From: Candidatus Methanomethylophilus sp. 1R26
Lineage (GTDB): Archaea > Thermoplasmatota > Thermoplasmata > Methanomassiliicoccales > Methanomethylophilaceae
Direction: 5' to 3'
Assembly (NCBI RefSeq): GCF_001481295.1
Contig: NZ_LOPS01000001.1
Coordinates: 49,140 to 113,139, forward strand
Length of the DNA: 64,000 nucleotides
How positions within the stretch are numbered: the first letter of the stretch is position 1; each line of letters opens with the position of its first letter. The notes under the pieces are model-generated. The model made no database searches. It had not been told where the DNA came from and saw nothing but the letters and a program-made list of their open reading frames with translations. Positions 25,088 through 33,758 of the stretch are shown in pieces. The position numbers and the translations under genes were made by a program.

Positions 25088-28000
25088 ACTGCCGGCGCCT
25101 GGCCGCAGTCATTGCGGTCCTGGCGGTCATACTGTCGGGCATTGCCGTGCAGGCATCGCAGGGCTCCGATGCGGACTCGGGCCCCTGGGTCCTCATCGAC
25201 GAGGGAGACGGCGACACATATTGGGCCGCCGCCGATCAGACCCAGACGACGGTCGGGGGAGTGCTGCGGTCTGCGGCCGAGAGCCTCGGCCTGGAATATT
25301 CGGAAAACGGCGGCACCGTCACCGTAGACGGCATGAGCGAGGTGACGGTGGGCGGATCGGAGCATTCCGAGACCTGTTCGTGGAGATATTATGTCTGGGG
25401 CTCGTCCGGCGAATGGACGGACTCGACGTCCGCGTCGTTCCTTTCAGAGGCCCCTGCCGCGTCCAGCATCGCCCTGGGGTTCTACCCTGACGGCACAGTC
25501 CCCACCGAGACCCCCGACGATATGGCCTCATGGACCATGATCCGCGGGAACTCATCCCTCACCAAGGTCCAGGAAGGGGACGACACCTCCGGGTCCGGCC
25601 CGGCCACCGTGATGTCCAAATCATTGGGGCAGAACTTCGTCGATGCTAACCCTCTCATAGCCCGCGGATGCGTCTACGCGGTCTATGGCGGCTATTACAG
25701 TGGGGACAGCGTGCCCACGCTCTACTGTTTCGACAGGTACACCGGCGCTGAGAAATGGCATGTGTCCTCGCCCGAGCGTCGGATACGAGACCCAGACGGG
25801 CGCCATCGCCGGGAACTATTATTATTGGCCGGTCACCAACGGCCACATCCTGAAGGTCCCTCTGTCCGGGCCCGGCACCGAATCCTATACAGTGGAGATA
25901 TCCTCGGTGCTGGCCTCGGCGTCATCAGGATCTCTGACGGTGAGCGCTGTCGAATACAAGCTGAGCTCCGAATCCTCGTATGTATCCGCGGAGAAGGAGG
26001 AAAGGGACACCGACGTGTTCATCATACCTGCGGAGATCGGGTCCTCCTATGACATCAATGTGACATCCGACGGCACTGTATATTCGGGAACCGTGACGGT
26101 GGATTCTGCATCCAAGGGCGGTGTCTCGGTATCCTTCGACGGAGACTCGCTCAAATCATACACGGACAGCACCGTCACCGCCTACAGCGATGTCGACAGC
26201 GTCTATGTGATGAAGAAGTTCGCCGCCTTCGACAGTTCCCGCACCATCGAAGGGCGCTCGACGTATGCCACCGGCGTCGCATCGATGACCGTATGGGGAG
26301 GCGCCCTGTTCTTCGGCACCTCCAGCGGCTACACCTATGCCATGGACTTCGACCTGAACGTCCTGTGGAGGACCGACACCGAGGGCCAGAACTACTATGA
26401 CTGTCCCTCGGTATCCGGAGGGAACGTCTATCTTGGGAACTACAACGGGCAGCTGTATGTCCTGGACGCAGCCACCGGCGATGTGAAGGCCAGCGCCGAT
26501 ATCGCATCGTATCCATCCAAGGTCTACGGCGAAGGCGGGAGGGTATGCTCTCCCCTCGCTGTAGGGGACCTGATCTTCATGAGCATCTCCGACGGGTTGG
26601 GAATGAACAGTACCCAGGGAGGGCTGCGCGTGTACAGGTTCGGCGGTTCGTCCCTAACCGAGGTCCTCAGCGACGACTCCGTCGGCCTGTCGTCAACCTT
26701 CATGACTTATGTCGATTCCGAGGACGGATCCTGGGTCTATTTCCTGTGCGACAAGGGGCTCTGCAGGGTCTCCGCCGACGGGAGCGGAGGCACGGAGACC
26801 GCGGACTCCGATGTCAGCGGGATCCGCGGTTCGCCTGTGAACGTCGGCGGGAAATACCTGGTGTACCAGGACTATGCTTTCAGCAGGAACGGGAGCGGAG
26901 GCATCATCCACGTCGTCTCATTGGACGGGAAGGAGGTCGGGAGCATATCCCGCCCGTCCGACATCGACCAGTGGACGATGACCTCGGTGCTGGTGTGCGG
27001 GAGCATGATCTACATCGGCACCGACGGAGGGTTCGCCGTCCTGAAGTCCGATCTCACCGTGGGGGTATCGCCGGGAGGGGACAGCGGAGGCCTGCCGGGA
27101 TGGGTCATCTGGGCCGCCGTCGCATGCATCGCACTGGCGGCGCTGGCCGCGGCGGCCATCCTGCTGGCCCGCAGGGCCGGGAAGCCCCCGGGGAAGTATC
27201 TGTCCGAGAAATTGGGAGCGATGAGCGGGTTCCGCAACGAAGCGCTCTCCAAGACCGCGGCGAACAAGCGCCGCCTGCTCTTCGTCCTCGTCCTGGGCAC
27301 GGCCCTGGCCGCCGCCGCGTTCCTCTGCTGCCTGGCCTTCGGTCCGTCGCACAGCATGTCGCTGTCGGAGGCTGCCGGCAATCTGATCTCTGCTATAGAC
27401 AAAGGCGGGAAAGGGCTGACCAATGACGAGCTCTACGTCTACGAGTCCCGCCTGCCCAGGGCGATCGCCGCCATGGCGGTGGGCATGGGCCTCTCGGTCG
27501 CAGGGTGCATGTACCAGGCGGTCATAAGGAACCCTCTCGTGGACCCGTACATCATGGGCGTGTCGTCCGGGGCCGGGACCTTCGCGGTGGCCTCCATCGC
27601 CAGCGGGTTCACCCTCTGGGGGCTCCTCGGGAACTCCGACTTCATGGTGCCGGTCCTCGCCGTGATCGGCGGCCTTCTGGCCTTCGGCCTCACGATGCTC
27701 ATCGCCGTACTGGCCGGGAGGACCTCGACATCGTACGTCCTGGCCGGAGTGGTGATCGGTCTCGCCTTCTCGTCGATCCAGACGGTCATACTGACCACAT
27801 CCGATTCCGAGGACCTGCAGAACGCGGTCTCCTGGCTGTACGGGAGCTTCACATCCGTCGACTGGGACAATGTCTGGCTCATATTCTTCCCGACGGTCTT
27901 CATGTGCGCCGCGTCGCTCCTCTGGGCGAAGGAGCTCAACCTGGTCCTCCTGGGGGACGACAACGCTCAGCAGATGGGGCTCAACGTCAGGAGGTTCGAT

Positions 28001-28297
28001 GCGGGGATGCTGATCCTGGCTTCGGTGCTGACCTCGGTCTGCGTGGCCTTCGTCGGCATCATAGGGTTCGTCGGGATGGTCGTGCCCCACATCTGCAGGA
28101 TGATCCTGGGGAGCGACCACCGCCTGGTTCTGCCGGCGTCCATCGTGCTGGGGGCGGCCATGATGCTCCTGGCCGACCTTCTCGCCAGGATGATCATGAT
28201 CCCGCAGGAGCTGCCGGTGGGGGCCATCACCACGGTGATCGGCGTCCCGCTGTTCGCCTACCTGCTCATCAAAAGGGGGAAGATGTACAGTGGATGA
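25084..28297 (+). CDS. btuC: BtuC/FecCD permease fused to extracellular DUF4430-like and beta-propeller domains (one frameshift)
   Basis: A protein of about 1,070 aa in an unusual order. A signal segment (1-25) precedes a DUF4430-like module (~35-150) and a PQQ-type beta-propeller (~190-660), with blades such as LYCFDRYTGAEKWHV and VYLGNYNGQLYVLDAATGDVKA. A membrane helix (GWVIWAAVACIALAALAAAA) leads into a complete FecCD/BtuC permease (~735-1070) with SRLPRAIAAMAVGMGLSVAG, NPLVDPYIMGVSSGA and GFVGMVVPHICRMI. Propeller and permease share one unbroken frame, so that fusion is real in the DNA. The single frameshift is near 25770, where ccc should be cc, inside the propeller's first blade. Fused sensing or substrate capture is inferred. 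Confidence 0.8.
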
Positions 28298-29096
28298 GGT
28301 AAAGGCCCCGTTGCTGGAGGTCAGGGACCTGTGCAAGACGTACGAGAACGGCTACAGGGCGGTGGACGGAGTGTCGTTCAGCCTGCCGGAGGGGCGCCTG
28401 GTCGGGCTCATCGGGCCCAACGGGTGCGGGAAGTCCACCATGATGAAGTGCATCAACAAGATGCACCAGATCACCTCCGGGGACGTCCTCATCGACGGGG
28501 TATCCGTGAAGGGCCAGACCCCGAAGCAGATATCGAAGCAGGTGGCGAACGTCCCTGCCGAGCTTAAGAACAGCTTCGGCCTCTCGGTGTCAGATACGGT
28601 CATGCTCGGGCGCTATCCCTACCTGAGGAACCTGTGGTGGGAGACCGACGAGGATGAGACTGAGGCGGTCGACGCCATGAAGAAGTTCGGCGTCTACGGC
28701 CTCCGCGACCGCAGGATCGACATGCTGTCCTCCGGCGAGAGGCAGAGGGTGCTCATCGCGAAGGCCTATGTGCAGAAGCCGAGGCTTATGCTTGTCGACG
28801 AGCCCACGTCGCACCTCGACATGAAGTACAAGCTCAATGTGATGGAGTACCTCAAGGGACTCACGGGCGGCAACATGACCGTCCTCGTCGCCGAGCACGA
28901 CATCTCCCTCATGGCGAGGTACTGCGACATATGCCTCATAATGAAGAAAGGGCATCTGGTGGCCTCCGGCGATCCCAAGAAGGTCATCACCGAGGACCTG
29001 ATCCGCGACGTCTACGACGTGGAGGCGACCGTCGGCCTCGACCGCGAGGGCGAGATCTACGTGCTGCCGAAGAGGTACGTCGGGAAGGACTTCTGA
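28290..29096 (+). CDS. btuD: ABC transporter ATPase, BtuD family
   Basis: A 268-aa ABC ATPase starting at GTG 28290, inside the end of the permease gene. Walker A is GPNGCGKST, the signature is LSSGERQRV, Walker B is LMLVDEPTSHLD and the switch is AEHD. It belongs to the FepC/BtuD class that energises FecCD permeases. It is the last gene of the putative corrinoid-uptake operon. Length and motifs are complete. Confidence 0.88.
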   Translation: MDEVKAPLLEVRDLCKTYENGYRAVDGVSFSLPEGRLVGLIGPNGCGKSTMMKCINKMHQITSGDVLIDGVSVKGQTPKQISKQVANVPAELKNSFGLSVSDTVMLGRYPYLRNLWWETDEDETEAVDAMKKFGVYGLRDRRIDMLSSGERQRVLIAKAYVQKPRLMLVDEPTSHLDMKYKLNVMEYLKGLTGGNMTVLVAEHDISLMARYCDICLIMKKGHLVASGDPKKVITEDLIRDVYDVEATVGLDREGEIYVLPKRYVGKDF

Positions 29097-29182
29097 CCGT
29101 TGCCGCTGACTGCCGCATCCCCCCGTTCATAAACCGTCCTGAACACTCCTCTTCCGCGCCCTGAGCGGTGCGGAGAGAGCCA

Positions 29183-29871
29183 ATGAACGACAATGAAGAG
29201 CTGACCGCGGTCTTCGCGGAGGTCGGTAAGAAGTACGGGTTCGAGACGGTGAAGGCGGAGTTCATGTCCTGCCGCGATTTCAAGGTCAGGTGGCAGATGA
29301 GCTACCGCTGGGCCGATTTCAAGGTGTCGGACTACATGCGCAATGCCCCGCGCGAGGCAGTTGAGAGCCTGGCCAACACCATCTTCGGGAAGATGGTGAG
29401 CGGTGAGGACAGCGTCTACGAGAAGATCATAATCGATTACGTCTCGTCCCCGAAGTTCGTCGAGACGTACCAGCGCTGTACCTCAGGAGGAACAGGGACC
29501 TGACGCATTCGCCCCTGGGGAAGAACAGGGACCTCGGGGAAGCGTACGAGCGCCTGATCGGGCTCGGGCTGGTCGAGCGCGACCCTGCGGTGTGCCTGAC
29601 GTGGACCAAGGAGCCGATACCGACGGGGAGGGCCGCCAGGTGCTCGGTGCTGATGAAGGTCGTGGCGGTCTCCTCCCTGCTCGACGACCCGAACATCCCG
29701 GAGGAGTGCCTTGATTACGCACTCTACACGGAACTATGCAGGATCTCCATCGGCTTCGACCCGAACGGGGACAGGAACCGCCTGCTGATGCCGAAGCTCA
29801 CCGAGAAGTACGGCAGGGAGAGGTCGAAGGAGGCATCTGACGGGCTGAAAGCGGTCCAGATGTACGTATGA
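29183..29871 (+). CDS. Unknown protein, possibly a degenerate SprT/DUF45-like metallopeptidase (one frameshift)
   Basis: About 229 aa after correcting one missing base near 29475, which joins FVETYQR to LYLRRNRDLTHSPLGKN. The ATG at 29183 has a GGAG site 7 bases upstream. The N-terminus (RDFKVRWQMSYRWADFKVSDYMRNAPREAVESLANTI) and the later PEECLDYALYTELCR resemble the layout of DUF45/SprT proteins. In those, the second stretch would be a zinc site HELLH; here it reads TELCR and cannot bind zinc in that way. If the resemblance is true this is an inactive relative, but I hold it loosely. Confidence 0.45.
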
Positions 29872-30341
29872 CGGTGCCGGGCCGCAGATGCACGGATGCC
29901 GGAGACGCCCGGGACGGGCAGAAGTGTCCCCCGGGCGCTAACACGCCTTTTCACGGCCCGCTGTAACGGCGGTCTCCGGGCACTGACGTACGCCGGGGGT
30001 ATGTGTCGGACCCTGCGTTGGCCTCCGGTCATCGTCCGCGGCGTCACGCCGCAACTACCGCAGGAGCCCAATACGAGATTGGGACAGGGCCTCTGTCGGC
30101 CGCCCCGTACGCGTTGCGTTCACTGATCGCGCACCCCGGTCAGGGCGGTACAGTATTCCATCCGCAGGCGCGTATAATACCGTATCCTACGACGATGGAC
30201 GTACAAAAGGTTCGTCGATAATGCCTGCAATACGTCAAATGTCCGAATTCGAAAATTTAACCGCCCAATTATTACGAAAAACGTGGAAACACTGCAGAAA
30301 TAAGGCTTATTTTTTCGAATTTCACAGTCTAATTGATTAGC
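29872..30341. other. 470-base non-coding stretch with many strong hairpins
   Basis: No reading frame here is convincing. Pairings include ccggagac (from 29899) with gtctccgg about 75 bases on. These enclose gcccggg/cccgggc, with gcggcg-tca-cgccgc and cccaat-acgag-attggg further on, between about 30040 and 30085. The first ~230 bases are GC-rich and structured; the last ~130 are AT-rich promoter sequence for the next gene. A structured RNA gene is possible. I looked for tRNA, SRP, RNase P and 5S hallmarks and did not find them. Confidence 0.35.
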
Positions 30342-30350
30342 CTTATTAAT
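30342..30350 (+). promoter_or_regulatory. TATA box of the acyl-CoA synthetase gene
   Basis: cttattaat is centred about 27 bases upstream of the ATG at 30373, implying a leaderless mRNA. It is embedded in a long AT-rich stretch, consistent with a strong promoter. Confidence 0.5.
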
Positions 30351-30372
30351 GAGAAGTTTATACTGCCGATTT

Positions 30373-32475
30373 ATGATAGAATTCCTCAACCCAGAAGGAG
30401 TTGCCGTCATAGGCGCATCCGACAACCCCTCCAAACTAGGGGGGATGCTCGTCAAGAACATGCTGAACGCGGGTTACGACCCAGAGAAGCTCTACCCCAT
30501 AAATCCCAAGGGAGGCATGATCCAGGGAGTAAAGGCGTACGCTTCCCTTGCCGACGTGCCGGCCGACAGGAAGATCGACCTGGCCGTGGTCGCGGTGAAG
30601 AACACCTTCGTTCTCCAGGCCCTCAGGGACTGCGCGGCGCGCGGCGTGCACAGCATGAGCATCCTCACCGCGGGATTCAAGGAGGATTCCCCCGAGGGAG
30701 CGAAGCTGGAGAAAGAGCTCCTGGCCGAGGCCAAGGCAAACGGCATCCGCATCTGCGGCCCCAACTGCTTCGGCGGCATGAACATCAGGAACCACGTCAA
30801 CTACACGTTCTCGCACCTCCTCCCCCAGCCCGGGAACATATCCATCATGTCCCAGTCCGGGGCCGTCGGGTCGTCCATCCTCGACTGGTCCTGCGCCAAC
30901 GGGGTGGGTCTTGCCAACTTCGTGACCTTCGGGAACAAATGCGACCTCGACGAGGCCGACTTCCTGAAGTACTTCTCGGAGGACCCCAACACCAAGGTCA
31001 TCGGGATCTACGCCGAGGGCATCGCGAACGGCGAGAAGTTCATCTCCGCCGTCGAGAACATGCCGATCAAGAAGCCCATCGTCATCTTCAAATCGGGCAA
31101 GACCGCGGCCGGGTCCAAGGCCGCCTCGTCGCACACGGGTTCCATCGCGGGCTCGGACGCCGTCAACAACGTCGTCTTCAAGAAGCTCAACATCCACAGG
31201 GCGTTCGACCTCGACGAGCTGTTCGACGCTCTCCTCGTGTTCTCCTGCTGCAGTCCCATGAAGCAGGACGGCATAGGCATCATCACCAACGCCGGCGGGC
31301 TGGGCGTCATGTCCGCCGACGCAGCCTACAGCGCCAAGTGCGTCAGGGCCGCCAAGCTCTCCGACGAGACCATCGCGGAGCTCCACAAGGCCCTCCCCAA
31401 GCTCGCCGGCGTCACCAACCCCATCGACATCAGGGGAGATGCGCAGCCCGGGGACTTCGAGATCGCAATCAACACCGTCATGCAGGACAAGGATGTCGGC
31501 GGGCTCGTCATCATGGGTTCCCCGCTCGACACCGCCGACCTCGTCTCCGTCGCCAAGCTCCTCGTCAGGATCATGGACGACATCCCCTACCCGACGACCG
31601 TCTGCTTCGCCGGAGGGTCGAAGTGCGAGGAGGCCGACGCCATCCTCAGGAAGGGCAAGTTCCCGTGCTACCCCACTCCCGACAGGGCTGTCCGCGCCCT
31701 CGACATCCTCAGGCAGTACAACATCGGCCTGGACCAGGACAACGATGCCCTCCAGGTGCCTAAGGTCAACGGCCGCGCGAAGGTCAAGGAGGTCATCGAC
31801 AGGGCCTACGCCGACGGAAGGCACTCGCTAACCGAGGCGGAAGGCAAGGAGATCTTCAGCGCCTACGGCATCCCGACCCCCGGAGAGGCCACCGTCAAGT
31901 CCGAGCAGGAGGCCGCCGACGCCTGCAACAGGATCGGCTACCCGACCGTCATGAAGATCGTATCTCCCGACATCCAGCACAAGACCGATGTCGGAGGCGT
32001 CGTCGTCGGCGTCGCCGACGAGGCCGCCGCCCGCGCAGCCTACAACAGGATCATGTCCTCCTGCAGGAAGAACGCCCCCAAGGCCCGCCTCGACGGCGTC
32101 TCCGTGCAGCAGATGGTCTCCGGGCAGGAGGTCATCCTGTCCATGATGAGGGACCCGCAGTTCGGCCCCGTCGTGTCCTTCGGCCTCGGCGGGATCTACG
32201 TCGAGATCCTCAGGGAGATATCCCAGATGCACGTCCCGATGTCCGAGCAGCAGCTCGAGGAGATGATCACCTCCACCAAGGCGTACAAGCTGCTCTCCGG
32301 AGCCAGGGGAATGCCTGTAGCGGACATCGACTCCATCAAGGATGTCATCAAGAGGCTCGTCCTCATCGCTCAGGAGAACCCCGAGATCACCGAGCTCGAG
32401 ATCAACCCCGTGCTCGTGGGCCTCAAGGGCAAGGGCTGCTGGGCGGTCGACTGCCTCTGCAACCTGAAGCACTGA
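30373..32475 (+). CDS. acd: ADP-forming acetyl/acyl-CoA synthetase, fused alpha-beta subunits
   Basis: A 700-aa NDP-forming acyl-CoA synthetase. Residues 1-~130 are the CoA-binding Rossmann domain (FLNPEGVAVIGASDNPSKLGG). Residues ~150-460 are the ligase domains with the phospho-histidine region SSHTGSIAGSDA. The C-terminal ATP-grasp domain covers ~475-700 (YPTVMKIVSPDIQHKTDVGGV, TELEINPVLVG). It interconverts acyl-CoA + ADP + Pi with acid + ATP + CoA, either for acetate assimilation or for energy from acyl-CoA. I chose ATG 30373, because homology begins at IEFLNPEG, over one eight codons upstream. Confidence 0.9.
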   Translation: MIEFLNPEGVAVIGASDNPSKLGGMLVKNMLNAGYDPEKLYPINPKGGMIQGVKAYASLADVPADRKIDLAVVAVKNTFVLQALRDCAARGVHSMSILTAGFKEDSPEGAKLEKELLAEAKANGIRICGPNCFGGMNIRNHVNYTFSHLLPQPGNISIMSQSGAVGSSILDWSCANGVGLANFVTFGNKCDLDEADFLKYFSEDPNTKVIGIYAEGIANGEKFISAVENMPIKKPIVIFKSGKTAAGSKAASSHTGSIAGSDAVNNVVFKKLNIHRAFDLDELFDALLVFSCCSPMKQDGIGIITNAGGLGVMSADAAYSAKCVRAAKLSDETIAELHKALPKLAGVTNPIDIRGDAQPGDFEIAINTVMQDKDVGGLVIMGSPLDTADLVSVAKLLVRIMDDIPYPTTVCFAGGSKCEEADAILRKGKFPCYPTPDRAVRALDILRQYNIGLDQDNDALQVPKVNGRAKVKEVIDRAYADGRHSLTEAEGKEIFSAYGIPTPGEATVKSEQEAADACNRIGYPTVMKIVSPDIQHKTDVGGVVVGVADEAAARAAYNRIMSSCRKNAPKARLDGVSVQQMVSGQEVILSMMRDPQFGPVVSFGLGGIYVEILREISQMHVPMSEQQLEEMITSTKAYKLLSGARGMPVADIDSIKDVIKRLVLIAQENPEITELEINPVLVGLKGKGCWAVDCLCNLKH

Positions 32476-32489
32476 AACGAAACATTTTG

Positions 32490-32509
32490 GCCGGGGTCAT
32501 CCCCCCGGC
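32490..32509 (+). terminator. Terminator-like stem-loop after acd
   Basis: gccgggg (32490-32496) pairs with ccccggc (32503-32509), followed by gatttt, 15 bases after the stop of the acyl-CoA synthetase gene. The rest of the gap to 32762 holds no gene; it contains one CTGGCACATTAT element on the minus strand (32684-32695). Confidence 0.55.
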
Positions 32510-32762
32510 GATTTTCACATACTCAGACCGCCTTCGGGCCGCGTCTGCTGTCCCTGTTGCGTGCCGGAAGCACGTTCGATGCAGGACTGTACAGGCAAAA
32601 TGGTCTGTATCTTGCTCTCGGTCTGCAGGAACCGATCGATATCGATGTCTCTGAATACTTATTGCTGCCCGGCAGTTAATTCATAATGTGCCAGCATGCA
32701 GAAATCATGTCAGAATCGTTCAGTGCAGAATGCTGCTCTGCAGTCTCAGGGCCAGCGACTCT

Positions 32763-33437
32763 TCAGGCGGAGGAAAGAGACGTCCAGGATGCCATTAGGT
32801 GGATGGTCAGCCCGCTGGTCGAAAGCAGGTCTGAGACAGTCTGGCCGCTGCTGGTGCCTCCGCTGCTGATCACGGTCACGCCGTCGGTTCCGGTGAAAAC
32901 ATCATAGCAGCCTACCTCGTAGCCGCTGATAGCCAGAACCCATTGGTTCACAGAGTTTGAATCGCTGATGCTGTTGGTCAGTTCGTATTGCAGTTTGGGT
33001 GCATCCCTGTAGAGGACGATATCGCTGCTGTAGTTGCTGAATTTGAGCGTGACGGATTTTATCCCTGCGCCGCTGTTGGCATTATCTGACTCATGGTCTA
33101 TGGTGAAATATCCGTACAGGTAGGCACCCGGGTCTTCTCCGGTGTCCTTGTTAGATTCTATGCTTATCGAATATCCGCCGTTCGCAGGTATGAGCTGGAA
33201 TGATGTCGGCGTGGAATCAACGGCGCTCCAGTAATTTTCATTGAACGTCAGGCTTGAAGCTGTTGATGCATCGCCGCTCCCGGAGATCTCCAGAAAACTC
33301 AGGCCGATATAATCCGAGTTCACAGAGTTGCTGTTGTTGGTGACGCTGGATGTCAGGGCGTAAGCGGAGGGTATAGCTACAGCTGCCGCCAATACGATTG
33401 CAGCAACTGCAAGCAAACCCGTTGTCCTCCTGTTCAT
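32763..33437 (-). CDS. Secreted protein of unknown function
   Basis: A 224-aa protein with a clear signal peptide (MNRRTTGLLAVAAIVLAAAVAIPSAYA, cleavage expected after AYA). The mature part is rich in Ser, Asn, Thr and Tyr and looks all-beta. Only one Cys is present (GYEVGCYDVF), and no membrane anchor is seen. I do not recognise a family. Its base composition is AT-richer than most of the window. A ribosome site (aaggag) precedes the ATG at 33437, and a 13-base palindrome lies 35 bases upstream. It is divergent from the giant adhesin gene. Confidence 0.6.
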   Translation of the reverse strand: MNRRTTGLLAVAAIVLAAAVAIPSAYALTSSVTNNSNSVNSDYIGLSFLEISGSGDASTASSLTFNENYWSAVDSTPTSFQLIPANGGYSISIESNKDTGEDPGAYLYGYFTIDHESDNANSGAGIKSVTLKFSNYSSDIVLYRDAPKLQYELTNSISDSNSVNQWVLAISGYEVGCYDVFTGTDGVTVISSGGTSSGQTVSDLLSTSGLTIHLMASWTSLSSA

Positions 33438-33471
33438 TATTAACGCTCCTTTTCCGAATCCGCAAGAATCC

Positions 33472-33484
33472 TTACTCTGAGTAA
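33472..33484. promoter_or_regulatory. Palindrome TTACTC-T-GAGTAA, candidate operator
   Basis: A perfect palindrome with a single central base lies 35 bases upstream of the secreted-protein ATG, between it and an AT-rich TATA-like patch near 33505. It is a plausible repressor or activator site. The remainder of the divergent region (33485-33758) is AT-rich, with a TATA-like tttttataaaa near 33683 for the giant gene and a TCTGGCAC element at 33739-33746. Confidence 0.35.
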
Positions 33485-33758
33485 AAGCGATTACTGCATT
33501 TCGATTTAAATTAGTATGATGGCTCAGCCGGTTCGATGGATTCTTTCCTCAGTTTGCGCTATCCGCATAGAAAGGGCAGGATGGATTTTCTTGATGAGCC
33601 GTACCTGATGCCTGCATATGCTTCGTTCATGTCTCTTCTTTATTGTGTTGCCCACGTTCAGGTGTTTGTATCAGGTTAATAATTTTTATAAAAAGAAAAG
33701 AACAACTTCTTCGTTCAACAGACGAGAGCAATCGCATATCTGGCACGGAATGTTCATT

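Noticed and set aside
29872..30341. SRP RNA or RNase P RNA in the structured gap
   Set aside because: I looked for the SRP helix-8 tip and the RNase P conserved blocks on both strands and did not find them; only a partial ccccggtcagg likeness appears, without the required loop.
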